In this document: positions 1 through 10,055 of the stretch, in pieces
Layout: each line of letters opens with the position of its first letter
Position numbering within the stretch: position 1 is the stretch's first letter
DNA from: Thalassotalea sp. LPB0316
GTDB lineage: Bacteria > Pseudomonadota > Gammaproteobacteria > Enterobacterales > Alteromonadaceae
NCBI RefSeq assembly: GCF_014898095.1
Contig: NZ_CP062946.1
Location: 1,178,001-1,242,000, forward strand
DNA: 64,000 bases
Reading direction: 5' to 3'
Made by a program: the position numbers and the translations under genes
The notes under the pieces: generated by a model
What the model was told of the DNA's origin: nothing
Databases searched by the model: none
The model's input: the letters and a program-made list of their open reading frames with translations, nothing else

Positions 1-1407
1 GCTCATAAACCTTCAGAATGTGTTGGTAAAGAGCCCGGCGGCGCAGCAATCGAAGAACAAGGTTTAGGTTGGAAAAATAAATGTGGTAAAGGTCATTCTG
101 AAGATACCGTTACTAGTGGTTTAGAAGGGGCTTGGACTCAAGCGCCAACGCAGTGGACAACCCTATACCTACAAAACTTACTTAACTTTGAGTGGGAACA
201 AACTCGTAGCCCAGCTGGTGCAATTCAATGGATCCCAACTGATGAGTCATTGCGCAAATCGGTACCTGATGCCCATGTTGAGGGTAAGTTTAACTCACCT
301 GTGATGACGACAGCTGATCTAGCATTAAAATATGACCCGGCGTACAAGAAAATTGCTGAGCACTTCTTAGCAAACCCTGAAGAGTACCGCTTAGCATTTG
401 CTAAAGCATGGTATAAGTTAACTCACCGTGATATGGGCCCGCGAGCGCGCTACTTAGGCGATAACGTACCAACTGAATCGCTTATTTGGCAAGATCCAGT
501 ACCAAGTGTTACTCACAAGCTGATCAATGATAAAGACGCGAGTAAGTTGAAAAAAGAAATTTTGAAAACAGGCTTAAGTGTTGATGAGTTAGTACGTACA
601 GCTTGGGCGTCAGCGGCAAGCTTTAGAGCATCAGACATGCGCGGCGGTGCTAATGGTGCGCGCATTATGCTAGCGCCTCAAAAAGATTGGGCGGTAAATA
701 ACCCTAAAGAACTTGCTAAAGTATTAGGCCAGTTAAAGTCAGTACAGCAGAAGTTCAATAAGTCATTGCCGAAAGGTAAACGTGTTTCAATGGCTGATGT
801 TATTGTGCTAGCAGGTGCTGCTGGTATCGAAAAAGCCGCAAAAGACGCGGGCGTTAAGGTTTCAGTGCCATTTACTCCAGGTCGTACTGATGCAACTCAA
901 GCGCAAACAGATATTAAGTCGTTTGATTTACTTGAGCCAAAAGCAGACGCGTTTAGAAACTACTTCAACCGTGACGAAAGCTACCGCTCACCAGCAGAAA
1001 TGCTAGTTGATAAAGCTGACCAGTTAAATTTAACAGTGCCTGAAATGACCGTGTTAGTTGGTGGTTTACGTAACTTAGGTGCGAATGCTCAAGGTAGTAC
1101 TCACGGCCAATTAACCGACAAAGTTGGTACATTATCAAATGACTTCTTTGTTAATTTGTTAGATATGTCAACAACGTGGAAGCGCTCAAAAGTTGAAGGT
1201 TTATACGAAGGCTTTGACCGTAAAACGGGCAAGAAGCTATATACAGCAACTACCGTTGACTTAATCTTTGGCTCTAACTCTGAATTACGCGCAATTGCAG
1301 AAGTTTACGCTTACGATAATGCGAAGCAAAAATTTGCTGAAGACTTTGTTAAAGCGTGGCACAAAGTGATGCAGTTAGACCGCTTTGATTTACGTCATCA
1401 GCTGTAA
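1..1407 (+). CDS. katG: Catalase-peroxidase KatG, C-terminal part (5' truncated)
   Basis: The reading frame is open from the first base of the window, so this is the last 468 residues of a protein that is usually about 720-750 residues long. KatG is a haem enzyme that removes hydrogen peroxide by catalase and peroxidase reactions. The visible part covers the end of the catalytic domain ([17 protein letters not shown], then the [16 protein letters not shown] stretch) and the whole haem-less C-terminal domain, ending FDLRHQL. The match to the family is strong over its entire length. A symmetrical terminator follows 24 bases after the stop and is shared with the convergent pldA. Start and promoter are outside the window. 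Confidence 0.97.
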   Translation, partial: AHKPSECVGKEPGGAAIEEQGLGWKNKCGKGHSEDTVTSGLEGAWTQAPTQWTTLYLQNLLNFEWEQTRSPAGAIQWIPTDESLRKSVPDAHVEGKFNSPVMTTADLALKYDPAYKKIAEHFLANPEEYRLAFAKAWYKLTHRDMGPRARYLGDNVPTESLIWQDPVPSVTHKLINDKDASKLKKEILKTGLSVDELVRTAWASAASFRASDMRGGANGARIMLAPQKDWAVNNPKELAKVLGQLKSVQQKFNKSLPKGKRVSMADVIVLAGAAGIEKAAKDAGVKVSVPFTPGRTDATQAQTDIKSFDLLEPKADAFRNYFNRDESYRSPAEMLVDKADQLNLTVPEMTVLVGGLRNLGANAQGSTHGQLTDKVGTLSNDFFVNLLDMSTTWKRSKVEGLYEGFDRKTGKKLYTATTVDLIFGSNSELRAIAEVYAYDNAKQKFAEDFVKAWHKVMQLDRFDLRHQL

Positions 1408-1430
1408 ACGCTAATTCGTTTATCAAGCCA

Positions 1431-1460
1431 AAAAAACGCATACCTAGGTATGCGTTTTTT
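1431..1460. terminator. Bidirectional terminator between katG and pldA
   Basis: A 30-base perfect palindrome made of an A-tract, the stem CGCATACC/GGTATGCG and a T-tract lies between two convergent genes. It has the form of an intrinsic terminator on both strands. Confidence 0.9.
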
Positions 1461-1466
1461 TATTTC

Positions 1467-2507
1467 TTAGAATAAGTCGTTTACGGTAAAACCAAGGCCA
1501 ACCCGCGTTTGATTGTGATTGTAATCAATTAAGCTTTCACCATAACCGGTAAAGACATTAGCGTAGCCTTTGAGTTTGCCATAAATAGGGAAGGTCACAC
1601 CAAGCTCGCCCGAGCCGTTGTGAGTGGCAAAGTTATAACGGCCAATAAAACCAAAAGCGAGAGTATTCCACTGGTAACTCATCGCTAGCTCATAATGCCC
1701 CATATAGTCGAGAATATCAGGGTTGTCGTCGCCATCGGGATCTAAAATAAATTCCTTTTCTTTTTCTTTAAAGCGATACCAAGGTCTTAGCGATAGCGCA
1801 AAATCATCTTTTTCCCATAGGAAGTTCAGATAAGCCCTGTTCCAACTGCGAGACAGCAACTGTGATTTACCATTAGATTGATGTTCAACCCCCACGAGTA
1901 GCAATGTGTTACCACCAAAAGGTTGCCAGTCTAACGGTAGGCCGTAAAAAAACTCAGGTTGGTAGTTAGTTTCTCTAAATGGCTTTGAAATGTTGTGAGA
2001 GTATATTTGCCACCATGCCTCAATGGTAAAAGCAAAATACAAGGCGTCGCCTTCAATAAATAAGTCCCGAGTATTGAGTGGTAGTTTAATACTAAGCTGA
2101 AACTTAGTTTCTAAATCTTCAAAGTTTTCGTTATACCCAGGCACGAGCTTATAGGCGTCTGGATTCATACCACTTGAGGTTAATACTGGCATCACATAGT
2201 TCATGCGGTGGGGAGTAATCACATAAGGTTCAAAGGCAGATTTTTTTTCTTCTTCAATACGCTTTGTTAGCTTACCTTTTTTATTGGGTGCTTTAGCTAC
2301 TTTAGTTAGCGAAGGCTCACTCACTTCCAGCGTTTTATCCTTGCTGTTCAGCGTTTTGGGTTGGCATTGCTTACGCATTTCTTCTAGAGTTAAGCTTCTA
2401 TCGCCTGTTTGATATAAAGCTAACACACATGCTTCTTCATTTGTCGCGTGGGCAAAAGTTGGCGATAATAAAGAGAAGAGGCTAATGGCCAAGCAATGTT
2501 GTTTCAT
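1467..2507 (-). CDS. pldA: Outer-membrane phospholipase A1 (OMPLA)
   Basis: A 346-residue outer-membrane phospholipase that hydrolyses phospholipids in the outer leaflet. A signal peptide (about residues 1-21, ending FAHA) is followed by a charged linker of about 70 residues and then the 12-strand barrel. The catalytic triad is present with family spacing: His209 and Ser211 in EHQSNGKS, and Asn223 in SRSWNR, equivalent to His142, Ser144 and Asn156 in E. coli. The C-terminus has the typical GYGESLIDYN and NQTRVGLGF stretches and a terminal Phe for BAM recognition. It is longer than the E. coli protein (289 residues) because of the lysine-rich N-terminal linker. It is convergent with katG. Confidence 0.93.
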   Translation of the reverse strand: MKQHCLAISLFSLLSPTFAHATNEEACVLALYQTGDRSLTLEEMRKQCQPKTLNSKDKTLEVSEPSLTKVAKAPNKKGKLTKRIEEEKKSAFEPYVITPHRMNYVMPVLTSSGMNPDAYKLVPGYNENFEDLETKFQLSIKLPLNTRDLFIEGDALYFAFTIEAWWQIYSHNISKPFRETNYQPEFFYGLPLDWQPFGGNTLLLVGVEHQSNGKSQLLSRSWNRAYLNFLWEKDDFALSLRPWYRFKEKEKEFILDPDGDDNPDILDYMGHYELAMSYQWNTLAFGFIGRYNFATHNGSGELGVTFPIYGKLKGYANVFTGYGESLIDYNHNQTRVGLGFTVNDLF

Positions 2508-2647
2508 AACGATTTAATATTTATTGAAAAGTTGTCAACATTGTAAGCAATTACACGACAAATAAACATAAAGTGGCTAAAAATTCGTGATCTTTCTCGG
2601 ATGTTCACTTCATACAATCATCAAGATACATTCTTAGGATACTGTGC

Positions 2648-3940
2648 ATGACATCAACTCAACCTAACATCTATTTAACTTACACACCTAAAGCTAAAGA
2701 CTGGCAACAAGAAAAACGCGAACAGCTTGTTGGCCAAGATATTTATGTTTACGTGAGTGAAAAGGATCCCTATCTGTTGCGTCAGGTACAACAGGCTGGC
2801 AGAAAAATTGAGGCTATGGGGCTCGAAAAAGCGGTTTTGGCTGGCGACGCTTGGAATGATGAAAGCCAGTGGGCATTTGCCCTAGGTTTTACTGCTGTTG
2901 GCAAGTTAACTGCCGTTGAGTTTTGTGGTCCCAATGCGAAATCGTTAACAGATAAGCTAGCGGTATACGCTTGGAGCCGTGATTTAACGAATCAAACGCC
3001 AGCAGAGCTTTATCCTGTGAGCTTGGCGAAGAAAACCATCGACTTTTTAACAGATCTAGCGCCAGATCATATCAGCGGCACCTTAACAACGGGTGAAGCA
3101 CTTGAAGATGCTGGTTGGACAGGTATTTATCACGTTGGTATGGCAAGTCAGCATCCACCGTGTTTGCTTGAAATCGATTACAACCCAACGGGTGATGAAA
3201 ACGCACCAGTGGCGGCTTGTTTAGTCGGTAAAGGAATTACTTTCGATAGCGGTGGTTATAGCATCAAACCAAGCGCAGGCATGTTTGATATGAAATGTGA
3301 TATGGGCGGTGCGGCAGTGGTTGCCGGCGCGTTCGCGCTCGCGATTAAACAAGGCTTTAATAAACGCGCTAAGCTATTTTTATGTTGTGCAGAAAACATG
3401 ATTGCCGGCCATGCCTATAAATTAGGTGATATTTTAACGTATAAAAATGGTGTTAGTGTAGAAATCGCCAATACTGATGCGGAAGGTCGTTTAGTACTGG
3501 CAGATGGTTTAATGGCGGCGGGTGAGACGGGCACGCCACTGATTATTGATGCGGCAACGTTAACCGGTGCAGCGGTGTTAGCAACTGGTGGTGAATACAC
3601 CGCGATGTTTTCTTTAGATCAGGAGTTAGCCGATAAAACACAGGCAATTGCGCGTCAGGTCAAAGAGCCGATTTGGCAATTACCGCTTGAGCCATGGCAC
3701 CAAGAAAAATGTCCATCGGCATTTGCAACAACAGCTAATTCAACCACGCAAAAAGGCGGTGGCGCTGGTGGTGCAAGCAATGCTGCGGGCTTTTTATCGC
3801 GATTTGTACCAAATGAAGGTAAAGGCTGGGTACACTTGGATATTGCTGCGGCCTACAATGCCAACAGTAATGCGATGTGGGCGGCCGGTGCAACGGGCTT
3901 AGGTATTGCTACTATTGCCCAACTCATGCATGACAGCTAA
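2648..3940 (+). CDS. pepB: Leucyl aminopeptidase family protein, PepB type (M17)
   Basis: A 430-residue cytoplasmic M17 metallo-aminopeptidase that removes N-terminal residues from peptides. The C-terminal catalytic domain has the two-metal and lysine motif (GKGITFDSGGYSIKP, then MKCDMGGAA) and the family signature NTDAEGRLVLADGL. The N-terminal domain is the short PepB-like one rather than that of PepA, and the total length matches PepB (427 residues in E. coli). It stands alone, 140 bases downstream of the divergent pldA start. Its stop codon is inside a palindromic terminator shared with the convergent small gene. Confidence 0.88.
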   Translation: MTSTQPNIYLTYTPKAKDWQQEKREQLVGQDIYVYVSEKDPYLLRQVQQAGRKIEAMGLEKAVLAGDAWNDESQWAFALGFTAVGKLTAVEFCGPNAKSLTDKLAVYAWSRDLTNQTPAELYPVSLAKKTIDFLTDLAPDHISGTLTTGEALEDAGWTGIYHVGMASQHPPCLLEIDYNPTGDENAPVAACLVGKGITFDSGGYSIKPSAGMFDMKCDMGGAAVVAGAFALAIKQGFNKRAKLFLCCAENMIAGHAYKLGDILTYKNGVSVEIANTDAEGRLVLADGLMAAGETGTPLIIDAATLTGAAVLATGGEYTAMFSLDQELADKTQAIARQVKEPIWQLPLEPWHQEKCPSAFATTANSTTQKGGGAGGASNAAGFLSRFVPNEGKGWVHLDIAAAYNANSNAMWAAGATGLGIATIAQLMHDS

Positions 3941-3956
3941 ACAATTTATTGTTTAG
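3937..3956. terminator. Palindromic terminator overlapping two stop codons
   Basis: CTAAACAATTTATTGTTTAG is a perfect 20-base palindrome followed by a T-run. It contains the TAA of pepB (3938-3940) and the TAA of the minus-strand gene (3946-3948), so both convergent genes end inside their shared terminator. Confidence 0.7.
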
Positions 3957-4341
3957 TTTTTAAGTAGTTGGCAAGCCACTGCTCGGCAGCTTTGACATCG
4001 CTAAAAATATGGTATTTGGTGTTACAACGCTCATATACGCGACTAAGCTGCATTTGCTGAATATCGGCTTGCTGACTGTCTTGAAGCACGGTGGCAAGCG
4101 CTGCCATATTTTTTTTCATCCGCTCTTTGGTCAGTGCAATTAACTCTTCTTCTGCTTCAGGAGAAAAAACGCCACCACCGTGAAAACAAGCAATGCAGCC
4201 CCACGGTTTGTCTTTGATTTTTTCTACTGCATCAAGTGTTTCCGACTTATATTCAAGCATAGTTTCAAAATCAAATGGGCCTGAAGCATCAACAAATAGA
4301 ATGTTGCCCTGTGCGGTTATCTTGTATGCCTGCTCTGTCAT
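3946..4341 (-). CDS. Conserved hypothetical protein, possibly STAS/SpoIIAA-like
   Basis: A 131-residue soluble protein beginning MTEQAYKITAQGN. The start at 4341 is chosen because GGAGG lies at good distance upstream; an extension to 4443 is open but has no ribosome binding site and reads unlike the rest. The alternating beta/alpha pattern (ILFVDASGPFDFETMLEYKSETLDAVEKI near the front, AEQWLANYL at the end) resembles the STAS-like or SpoIIAA-like proteins found in Shewanella and relatives. That assignment is from general form only, and no function is claimed. There is no signal peptide or membrane segment. Confidence 0.6.
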   Translation of the reverse strand: MTEQAYKITAQGNILFVDASGPFDFETMLEYKSETLDAVEKIKDKPWGCIACFHGGGVFSPEAEEELIALTKERMKKNMAALATVLQDSQQADIQQMQLSRVYERCNTKYHIFSDVKAAEQWLANYLKTKQ

Positions 4342-4466
4342 TATGCCTCCGTCAATCCCTGCTTTGGTTGAATTTTGACCGGACCATAGCAGTATCAAGT
4401 TTCTTTGAACTTGCCAAGTAAGCAGGTTTTTTGAATTTCGCAACTTTTTATTTGTTGTCTTTTCAA

Positions 4467-5003
4467 TTAATTATTAAGAGCCCAAGTATGAATAGCTTGG
4501 TATTGTACGCCGCTAGCCGTTGAAACCGAGTGATATAAACTAAAACTTGTCGCTGTAACTTGGCAGGGTAAAACGCTCCTCAATACCACGTCACTTGGCA
4601 GTGCTTTGGCCTTGCGAAAGATGCTTATATGCGGGATAAACCGATTGTGCTGATTGACAAAACCGAGCTTTGCCACTACCTCGTTGATTATATTGGCAAG
4701 TTGACTAAGTGGTGCCGGAATATGCTTGAGCCCCAAATAAGCAACTTTTGGCTTGTTAAATAATCCTAGGTGAGCCAATTGATAATTGAACGATGATATT
4801 GGCTTGGTTGCTAATCTGTTGCTGATTTCACCAATTAAAATAGCTTGAGCATCAAGTTCAACCTCACCTAAAAAAAACAGGGTTAAATGATAGTTTGCTG
4901 AAGGGATCACGCGCATACCTTGGTGATGAATTAACTCGGCACACTTAGCAATGTATTGTTTACTTGCAGGGGCAATATCTAGCGCTATAAACAGTCTAGC
5001 CAT
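4467..5003 (-). CDS. thpR: RNA 2',3'-cyclic phosphodiesterase (2H family)
   Basis: A 178-residue 2H phosphoesterase (ThpR, formerly LigT) that opens 2',3'-cyclic phosphates on RNA ends to 2'-phosphates. Both catalytic HxT/S motifs are seen: His39-Leu-Thr41 in NYHLTLFFLGEV and His125-Ile-Ser127 in RFIPHISIFRKA. Length fits the family (176 residues in E. coli). It is divergent from hrpB with 38 bases between the starts, so the two promoters must overlap; ligT-hrpB adjacency is also seen in enterobacteria. Confidence 0.9.
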   Translation of the reverse strand: MARLFIALDIAPASKQYIAKCAELIHHQGMRVIPSANYHLTLFFLGEVELDAQAILIGEISNRLATKPISSFNYQLAHLGLFNKPKVAYLGLKHIPAPLSQLANIINEVVAKLGFVNQHNRFIPHISIFRKAKALPSDVVLRSVLPCQVTATSFSLYHSVSTASGVQYQAIHTWALNN

Positions 5004-5041
5004 GGTTTGCGTTTATCATTTTATCTCGGTTTTGATAGACT

Positions 5042-7573
5042 ATGTTAGCTTTTAAAACGAGGCAAGTCGTGTTTCCAATTGAATCTATAAAATCGCAGGT
5101 ATTAACAAGCCTTGCTCAGCATCCGCTAACATTATTAGTTGCTCCTCCAGGTGCCGGTAAATCAACGGTTTTGCCTTTGTGGTTGCTTGAAAAGCCGACA
5201 CAGGGCAAAACACTTTTGCTTCAACCGAGGCGTGTTGCTGCTAAAAATATTGCCTTATATTTGGCAAAGCAATTAGGTGAGCCGGTTGGCCAGCGTATTG
5301 GTTATCGCCTGCGCAATGATACCAAAGTTAGCTCGGCAACCGAGCTTGAGGTGATCACAGAAGGGGTCTTGATTCGTTTGATGCAAGCCGACCCAGAGCT
5401 CAGTGATGTGAGTTGTATTTTATTTGATGAATTTCACGAGCGCTCAAGCCAAGCCGACTTTGCCTTTGCCTTAGCGCGCGATATTCAAGATGGCTTGCGC
5501 GACGATCTTAAGCTCATGTTAATGTCGGCAACACTGGCAACTCAAGAGCTCACCGAGCAATTGCCCAATGCCAATGTGCTAATAAGTGAAGGTAAATCGC
5601 ATCCGGTTGAAATAGCGTATGCGCCTTGTCCAACCCAACAGTTTTGGCGCGATCATTTAATTCAATGCACCAGTCTGGCCGTTAGCCAGCACACGGGGAC
5701 AGCATTGGTGTTTCTGCCAGGTCGAGCGGACATTGAAAAAGTCGCCCAAGCGTTAGCTCAAAAACTACCCAACCTTGAAATCGCCTGCTTATTTGGCGAT
5801 ATGCCCCTTGCTGATCAACAAGAAGCCATATCACCAGCGCAATCTGGTTCAACAAAAGTAGTTCTAGCTACCAATATTGCTGAAACCAGTTTAACTATTG
5901 ATGGCGTAAATTTGGTAATCGACTCCGGCCTCGAAAAGCAGGCGATCTTTGATCAAAACACCCAAACTAACCGACTCAGCCTGACTAAAATTAGTCAAGC
6001 ATCAGCTATTCAGCGTGCAGGCCGTGCAGGGCGTTTAATGGCCGGTAAATGTTTACGGTTATACGGACAAAGTGATTTTGAACGTATGGCAAAGCACTCG
6101 CCATTAGCGATGTTACAAGCTGATATCGTCCCTATTGCCCTTGAGGCTAGCAGGTGGGGCGTAGCAGCACTCAAGCAATTACCACTATTAACCTTGCCTA
6201 AAGCTTTTGTTGAACAGCAAGCATGGCAAACACTTGCACAACTAGGTTTGACTGATACTCATCACAAATTGACCAAACATGGCGATGCCTGTGCAAAGCT
6301 TTCGTGCCATCCGCGCTTTGCTCATATGATAGAGCGGGCTTATCAGGCAGAGATAGCGGGAGAAACTGGCTTTACCTTATTAGCCTGTATTGTCGCCGCG
6401 ATGTTAGAGCAAAAAGATATTTTTTCAGCATCAATAGGGCGCAACAACGCAAGTTTGCATCAACGGATAGATTACTTGATAAACCAAGGAGAAAAGCGCT
6501 TTGGCTTTATTTTTAAACAGATAAAGCAGCTATTTGCTCGTTATCAAGGTGAATGTCAAAGCACATATCAGCAATTGCCTATATCGTTAACAGGTGTTTT
6601 GGTTGCGTGGGCTTTTCCCGAGCGCATTGCGAAAGCGCGCAATCAGCAAGGCAGTTATGTCTCATTATTTAATAAAGGCTATCAGCTTGATCATGAAGAT
6701 ACCTTGTGTGAGCATGCGTTTTTGGCTGTCGCGCAACTTAGCCAAGTAGAGCAAAAGCTAACTATTCGTATCGCGTGCCCAATCTCACTCGAGCAAATAA
6801 AACAGTGGCAGCTGGCCAAGCAGTATACGGAGTTAGTGTGCGCTTATGATGCCAAGCTAGATAAAATTACCGCCAATGAATGCCAGTTATTAGAACAATT
6901 AGTGATCAGCCGAGCCGCGCAAAGCCAAGCGTTAACCCAAGAGAGTGTTGCTCAACTATGGCGGCAGCAAATAGCGCAGCAAGGGTTAGCATGGCTTGCT
7001 TGGTCTGAAGCAGCAGAGCAGGTTAAATTGCGTTGGCAATGGCTCAATCGTTTTCAACCACAACTTGGCTTACCCGAGCTAACCGAACCCTATTTACTAG
7101 CAGAGCTCGATACCTGGCTATTACCTTATGCGAGTGAGTGCCAAAGCAAAAAAGCACTTGATCGGCTCAAGCTTGAAGAATTACTGCTTCACTTGCTTGA
7201 CTATCAGCAACAGCAGTTACTGGAGAAGTTGGCGCCAACTTACTATGTCGGCCCAACGGGGCGAAAGTGTCGGATCACTTATGACTTAATCAATCCACCT
7301 AAAGTGTCATTGCCGATGCAGGAAATCTATGGCCTTGCTCAATCGCCACAAATTGGTGATATTGATCGTGGTAAAGGTGTGGGTTTAGTACTTGAACTCA
7401 TGTCGCCGGCTAATCGACCGATTCAAATAACGAGTGATCTCAGCCAGTTTTGGCAAGGCAGTTATAAAGCGGTGCAAAAGGATATGAAGGCCAGCTACCC
7501 TAAGCACTATTGGCCAGATGATCCCGCAAACGCAGTGCCAACCAACAAAACTAAACGCTTTATCAAAAACTAG
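5042..7573 (+). CDS. hrpB: ATP-dependent helicase HrpB
   Basis: An 843-residue DEAH-box helicase of unclear physiological role. Motif I is APPGAGKST at residues 34-42, motif II is DEFHER at 129-134, and motif VI is in QRAGRAGR. The C-terminal HrpB domain ends with the family-typical HYWPDDP near residue 826. The family is usually about 810-840 residues long. The ATG at 5042 has no clear ribosome binding site; a GTG at 5069 (residue 10) has GAGG six bases upstream and may be the true start, giving 834 residues. Fifty-nine bases separate it from mrcB. Confidence 0.93.
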   Translation: MLAFKTRQVVFPIESIKSQVLTSLAQHPLTLLVAPPGAGKSTVLPLWLLEKPTQGKTLLLQPRRVAAKNIALYLAKQLGEPVGQRIGYRLRNDTKVSSATELEVITEGVLIRLMQADPELSDVSCILFDEFHERSSQADFAFALARDIQDGLRDDLKLMLMSATLATQELTEQLPNANVLISEGKSHPVEIAYAPCPTQQFWRDHLIQCTSLAVSQHTGTALVFLPGRADIEKVAQALAQKLPNLEIACLFGDMPLADQQEAISPAQSGSTKVVLATNIAETSLTIDGVNLVIDSGLEKQAIFDQNTQTNRLSLTKISQASAIQRAGRAGRLMAGKCLRLYGQSDFERMAKHSPLAMLQADIVPIALEASRWGVAALKQLPLLTLPKAFVEQQAWQTLAQLGLTDTHHKLTKHGDACAKLSCHPRFAHMIERAYQAEIAGETGFTLLACIVAAMLEQKDIFSASIGRNNASLHQRIDYLINQGEKRFGFIFKQIKQLFARYQGECQSTYQQLPISLTGVLVAWAFPERIAKARNQQGSYVSLFNKGYQLDHEDTLCEHAFLAVAQLSQVEQKLTIRIACPISLEQIKQWQLAKQYTELVCAYDAKLDKITANECQLLEQLVISRAAQSQALTQESVAQLWRQQIAQQGLAWLAWSEAAEQVKLRWQWLNRFQPQLGLPELTEPYLLAELDTWLLPYASECQSKKALDRLKLEELLLHLLDYQQQQLLEKLAPTYYVGPTGRKCRITYDLINPPKVSLPMQEIYGLAQSPQIGDIDRGKGVGLVLELMSPANRPIQITSDLSQFWQGSYKAVQKDMKASYPKHYWPDDPANAVPTNKTKRFIKN

Positions 7574-7632
7574 CGTTTGTTATTGGTTTGCACTATCGAG
7601 TAACATAATTAAAAAAATAGATTGTACCGTTA

Positions 7633-10020
7633 ATGGCATCACCGAGTAGACCCCCGAAAAAATCACCGTCAGCTAAAACGAAAAAGCAAAGTAGCGCTGA
7701 GCAGTCGTCACCGCATAAATGGTGGGGCAAGAAAGGGATTTATTTCCTGCTTAAATTAGCGCTAGTGTCGACGATTTGTCTTGTTTTTTACGGTATTTAT
7801 TTAGATGCCAAAGTCAGGGATACTTTTGAAGGGCAGCGCTGGCAAGTACCGATTCAAGTATTTGGTAAAACGCCGGTATACAGCCGTGGTGATCCGTTAT
7901 CGATTAGCCAATTGACGCGTTATTTAAAGCTAAGTCACTACCACAAAGTAACTAAGGTGAGTAATCCGGGTGAATATGCGGTATCGAGTAAACGCGTGAT
8001 TATCTATCGTCGCGCGATTACACCTCATATTGCTAAATCGACCCCTGATCCGTTAAAGATCACAATCGATGTTACCAAGGGCAAAATCAGTGAGATATAT
8101 CACGATAATACACCTGCCGATACGGCGGTATTAGAGCCGATTCTCATTGACCGCATCGTACCGAAAAGTAATGAAGATAGGGTTATCACCCCATTGCAAG
8201 AAATCCCTGAACAGCTAATTGACACTTTACTATTGGTTGAAGATCGCGATTTTTATTTTCACAAAGGCATTTCACCCCTAGGTATTTTGCGTGCCTTGTA
8301 TGCCAATATTGTTGCCGGCCGCACCGTACAAGGAGGATCAACCTTAACCCAACAACTCGTTAAAAACATGTATTTAACGCGCGATAAAACCATTTGGCGC
8401 AAAGTCAATGAAGCCTTAATGTCGCTGATTTTAGAATATCGCTACAGCAAAGATCAGTTGCTTGAAGCCTATATGAATGAGGTTTATTTAGGTCAACATT
8501 ACGCCAATGGTATCTATGGTTTTGGTTTGGCGGCAGACTTTTATTTTGGCAACTCAATTAATCAACTATCCGCTAGTCAGATGGCGTTGCTAGTTGCTCA
8601 AGTAAAAGGGCCGAGCTATTACGATCCGTGGCGTTACCCTGAGCGTGCACTTGAGCGCAGAAACTTAGTGTTAAAGCTGATGTTTCAGGCGCATATTATT
8701 GAGCGAGAAGAGTATCAATTTGCGGTAAATAGTGAGTTGACCGTGCGCGAAAACCGCCGAATCAGCAAACAAAAATATCCAGATTATATTCAGTTAGTTA
8801 AACAAGAGTTACGTGATAATTTGCCGCAAGACGCGTTACTTTCAGGCATTAAAGTCTTTACCGGTTTTGATGTTATCGCACAGCAAAAACTGACACAAAC
8901 ATTAGACAGCAGCTTGCAAACCCTTGAGAAAGAGCGCGAGCAAACTGACTTGCAAGCCGCAATGATAGTGACTGACTTCAATACTGGTGAAATTGTTGCC
9001 CTATCTGGCGGTAAATCATTAGGTTATGCTGGTTTTAACCGAGCGCTTGCCGCAAAACGACAAATTGGCTCACTAATAAAGCCTGTGATTTTTGCCGCCG
9101 CATTAGAGCGCTATCAGCAATACAATTACGGCACTATTCTCGCGGATAAACCTTTAGTGCTAGTGAGTGATAGTGGCCAGGAGTGGCGACCAAATAATTA
9201 CGATGATAAGTTTAGAGGCCAAGTGAGCTTGTTTGATGCCTTGATCTATTCGCTTAATGTGCCAACGGTAAATTTAGGCATGACGCTAGGGCTTGAAAAT
9301 GTCGCTTCAGCATTGGCGTCATTCGGTTATCAGCTTGACGCTAGCGAACTCAGACCATCAATGTTGCTCGGCGCATTAAATATGACGCCTTATGAAATCA
9401 ACCAAGTCTATGTCACCTTGGCAACGCAAGGGGTTTATCGCCAAACTCATGCCGTTAAAAAAGTGATTTCCAGTTATGGTGAAACCCTCTACCAACATCG
9501 CTCAAACGAAGCGGTTATTCTCTCTTCACAAGCGGGGCAATTAGTTGATTACGGCCTACAACAAGTCACCAAGCAAGGCAGTGCACGCGCACTCACTTGG
9601 CGAGTTAAAGGTGTTAACTTAGCCGGTAAAACGGGGACAACCAACGATCAGCGCGATACTTGGTTTATCGGTTACGACAATCGTTATTTAGTGACCACAT
9701 GGTTGGGTAAAGACGATAATCAACCGACCAATTTAACCGGTAGTAGTGGCGCTTTGGTATTATTTAGTGAATTCATCAAACGCCTTGGTGCGCAAAGCCT
9801 ACCAACGCAATATCGCGATGACGTCGCCTATGCTTGGTTCGACAATAAAGATGGCACATTATTAGCGAAAAAGTGTGATAACAGCAGCCAATATTTAGCG
9901 TTTAAAGCAAGTGTTGCCAAAGGACTTAATTGCAGTAAAACAACAGTCGCTGAATCCGAAGAGCAGCCAAAGAAGAAATCGTGGTTTGAACGTTTGTTTG
10001 GTAAAAAAGATGGTGAATAA
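7633..10020 (+). CDS. mrcB: Bifunctional penicillin-binding protein 1B
   Basis: A 795-residue class A PBP that polymerises and cross-links peptidoglycan. It has a short basic cytoplasmic tail, a membrane anchor at about residues 35-56, a UB2H-like region (about 70-150), the glycosyltransferase domain with catalytic Glu203 in VEDRDFYFHKG, and the transpeptidase domain with Ser480-Leu-Ile-Lys483, the SLN motif at 540-542 and Lys666-Thr-Gly668. The C-terminus is basic and short. The order hrpB-mrcB is conserved in Gammaproteobacteria. In E. coli the UB2H domain binds the activator LpoB; no lpoB is seen here. The hairpin array at 10056 begins 36 bases downstream. Confidence 0.96.
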   Translation: MASPSRPPKKSPSAKTKKQSSAEQSSPHKWWGKKGIYFLLKLALVSTICLVFYGIYLDAKVRDTFEGQRWQVPIQVFGKTPVYSRGDPLSISQLTRYLKLSHYHKVTKVSNPGEYAVSSKRVIIYRRAITPHIAKSTPDPLKITIDVTKGKISEIYHDNTPADTAVLEPILIDRIVPKSNEDRVITPLQEIPEQLIDTLLLVEDRDFYFHKGISPLGILRALYANIVAGRTVQGGSTLTQQLVKNMYLTRDKTIWRKVNEALMSLILEYRYSKDQLLEAYMNEVYLGQHYANGIYGFGLAADFYFGNSINQLSASQMALLVAQVKGPSYYDPWRYPERALERRNLVLKLMFQAHIIEREEYQFAVNSELTVRENRRISKQKYPDYIQLVKQELRDNLPQDALLSGIKVFTGFDVIAQQKLTQTLDSSLQTLEKEREQTDLQAAMIVTDFNTGEIVALSGGKSLGYAGFNRALAAKRQIGSLIKPVIFAAALERYQQYNYGTILADKPLVLVSDSGQEWRPNNYDDKFRGQVSLFDALIYSLNVPTVNLGMTLGLENVASALASFGYQLDASELRPSMLLGALNMTPYEINQVYVTLATQGVYRQTHAVKKVISSYGETLYQHRSNEAVILSSQAGQLVDYGLQQVTKQGSARALTWRVKGVNLAGKTGTTNDQRDTWFIGYDNRYLVTTWLGKDDNQPTNLTGSSGALVLFSEFIKRLGAQSLPTQYRDDVAYAWFDNKDGTLLAKKCDNSSQYLAFKASVAKGLNCSKTTVAESEEQPKKKSWFERLFGKKDGE

Positions 10021-10055
10021 AAGGTTATCTTATGTAGCCATCTTGGATGAAAAGA

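Noticed and set aside
3946..4443. Longer form of the small gene starting at 4443
   Set aside because: The extra 34 residues have no upstream ribosome binding site, while the ATG at 4341 has GGAGG at proper spacing.
4467..7573. thpR-hrpB as a possible defence pair (2H nuclease with helicase)
   Set aside because: Both are housekeeping genes with this adjacency in ordinary Gammaproteobacteria; they are also divergent.
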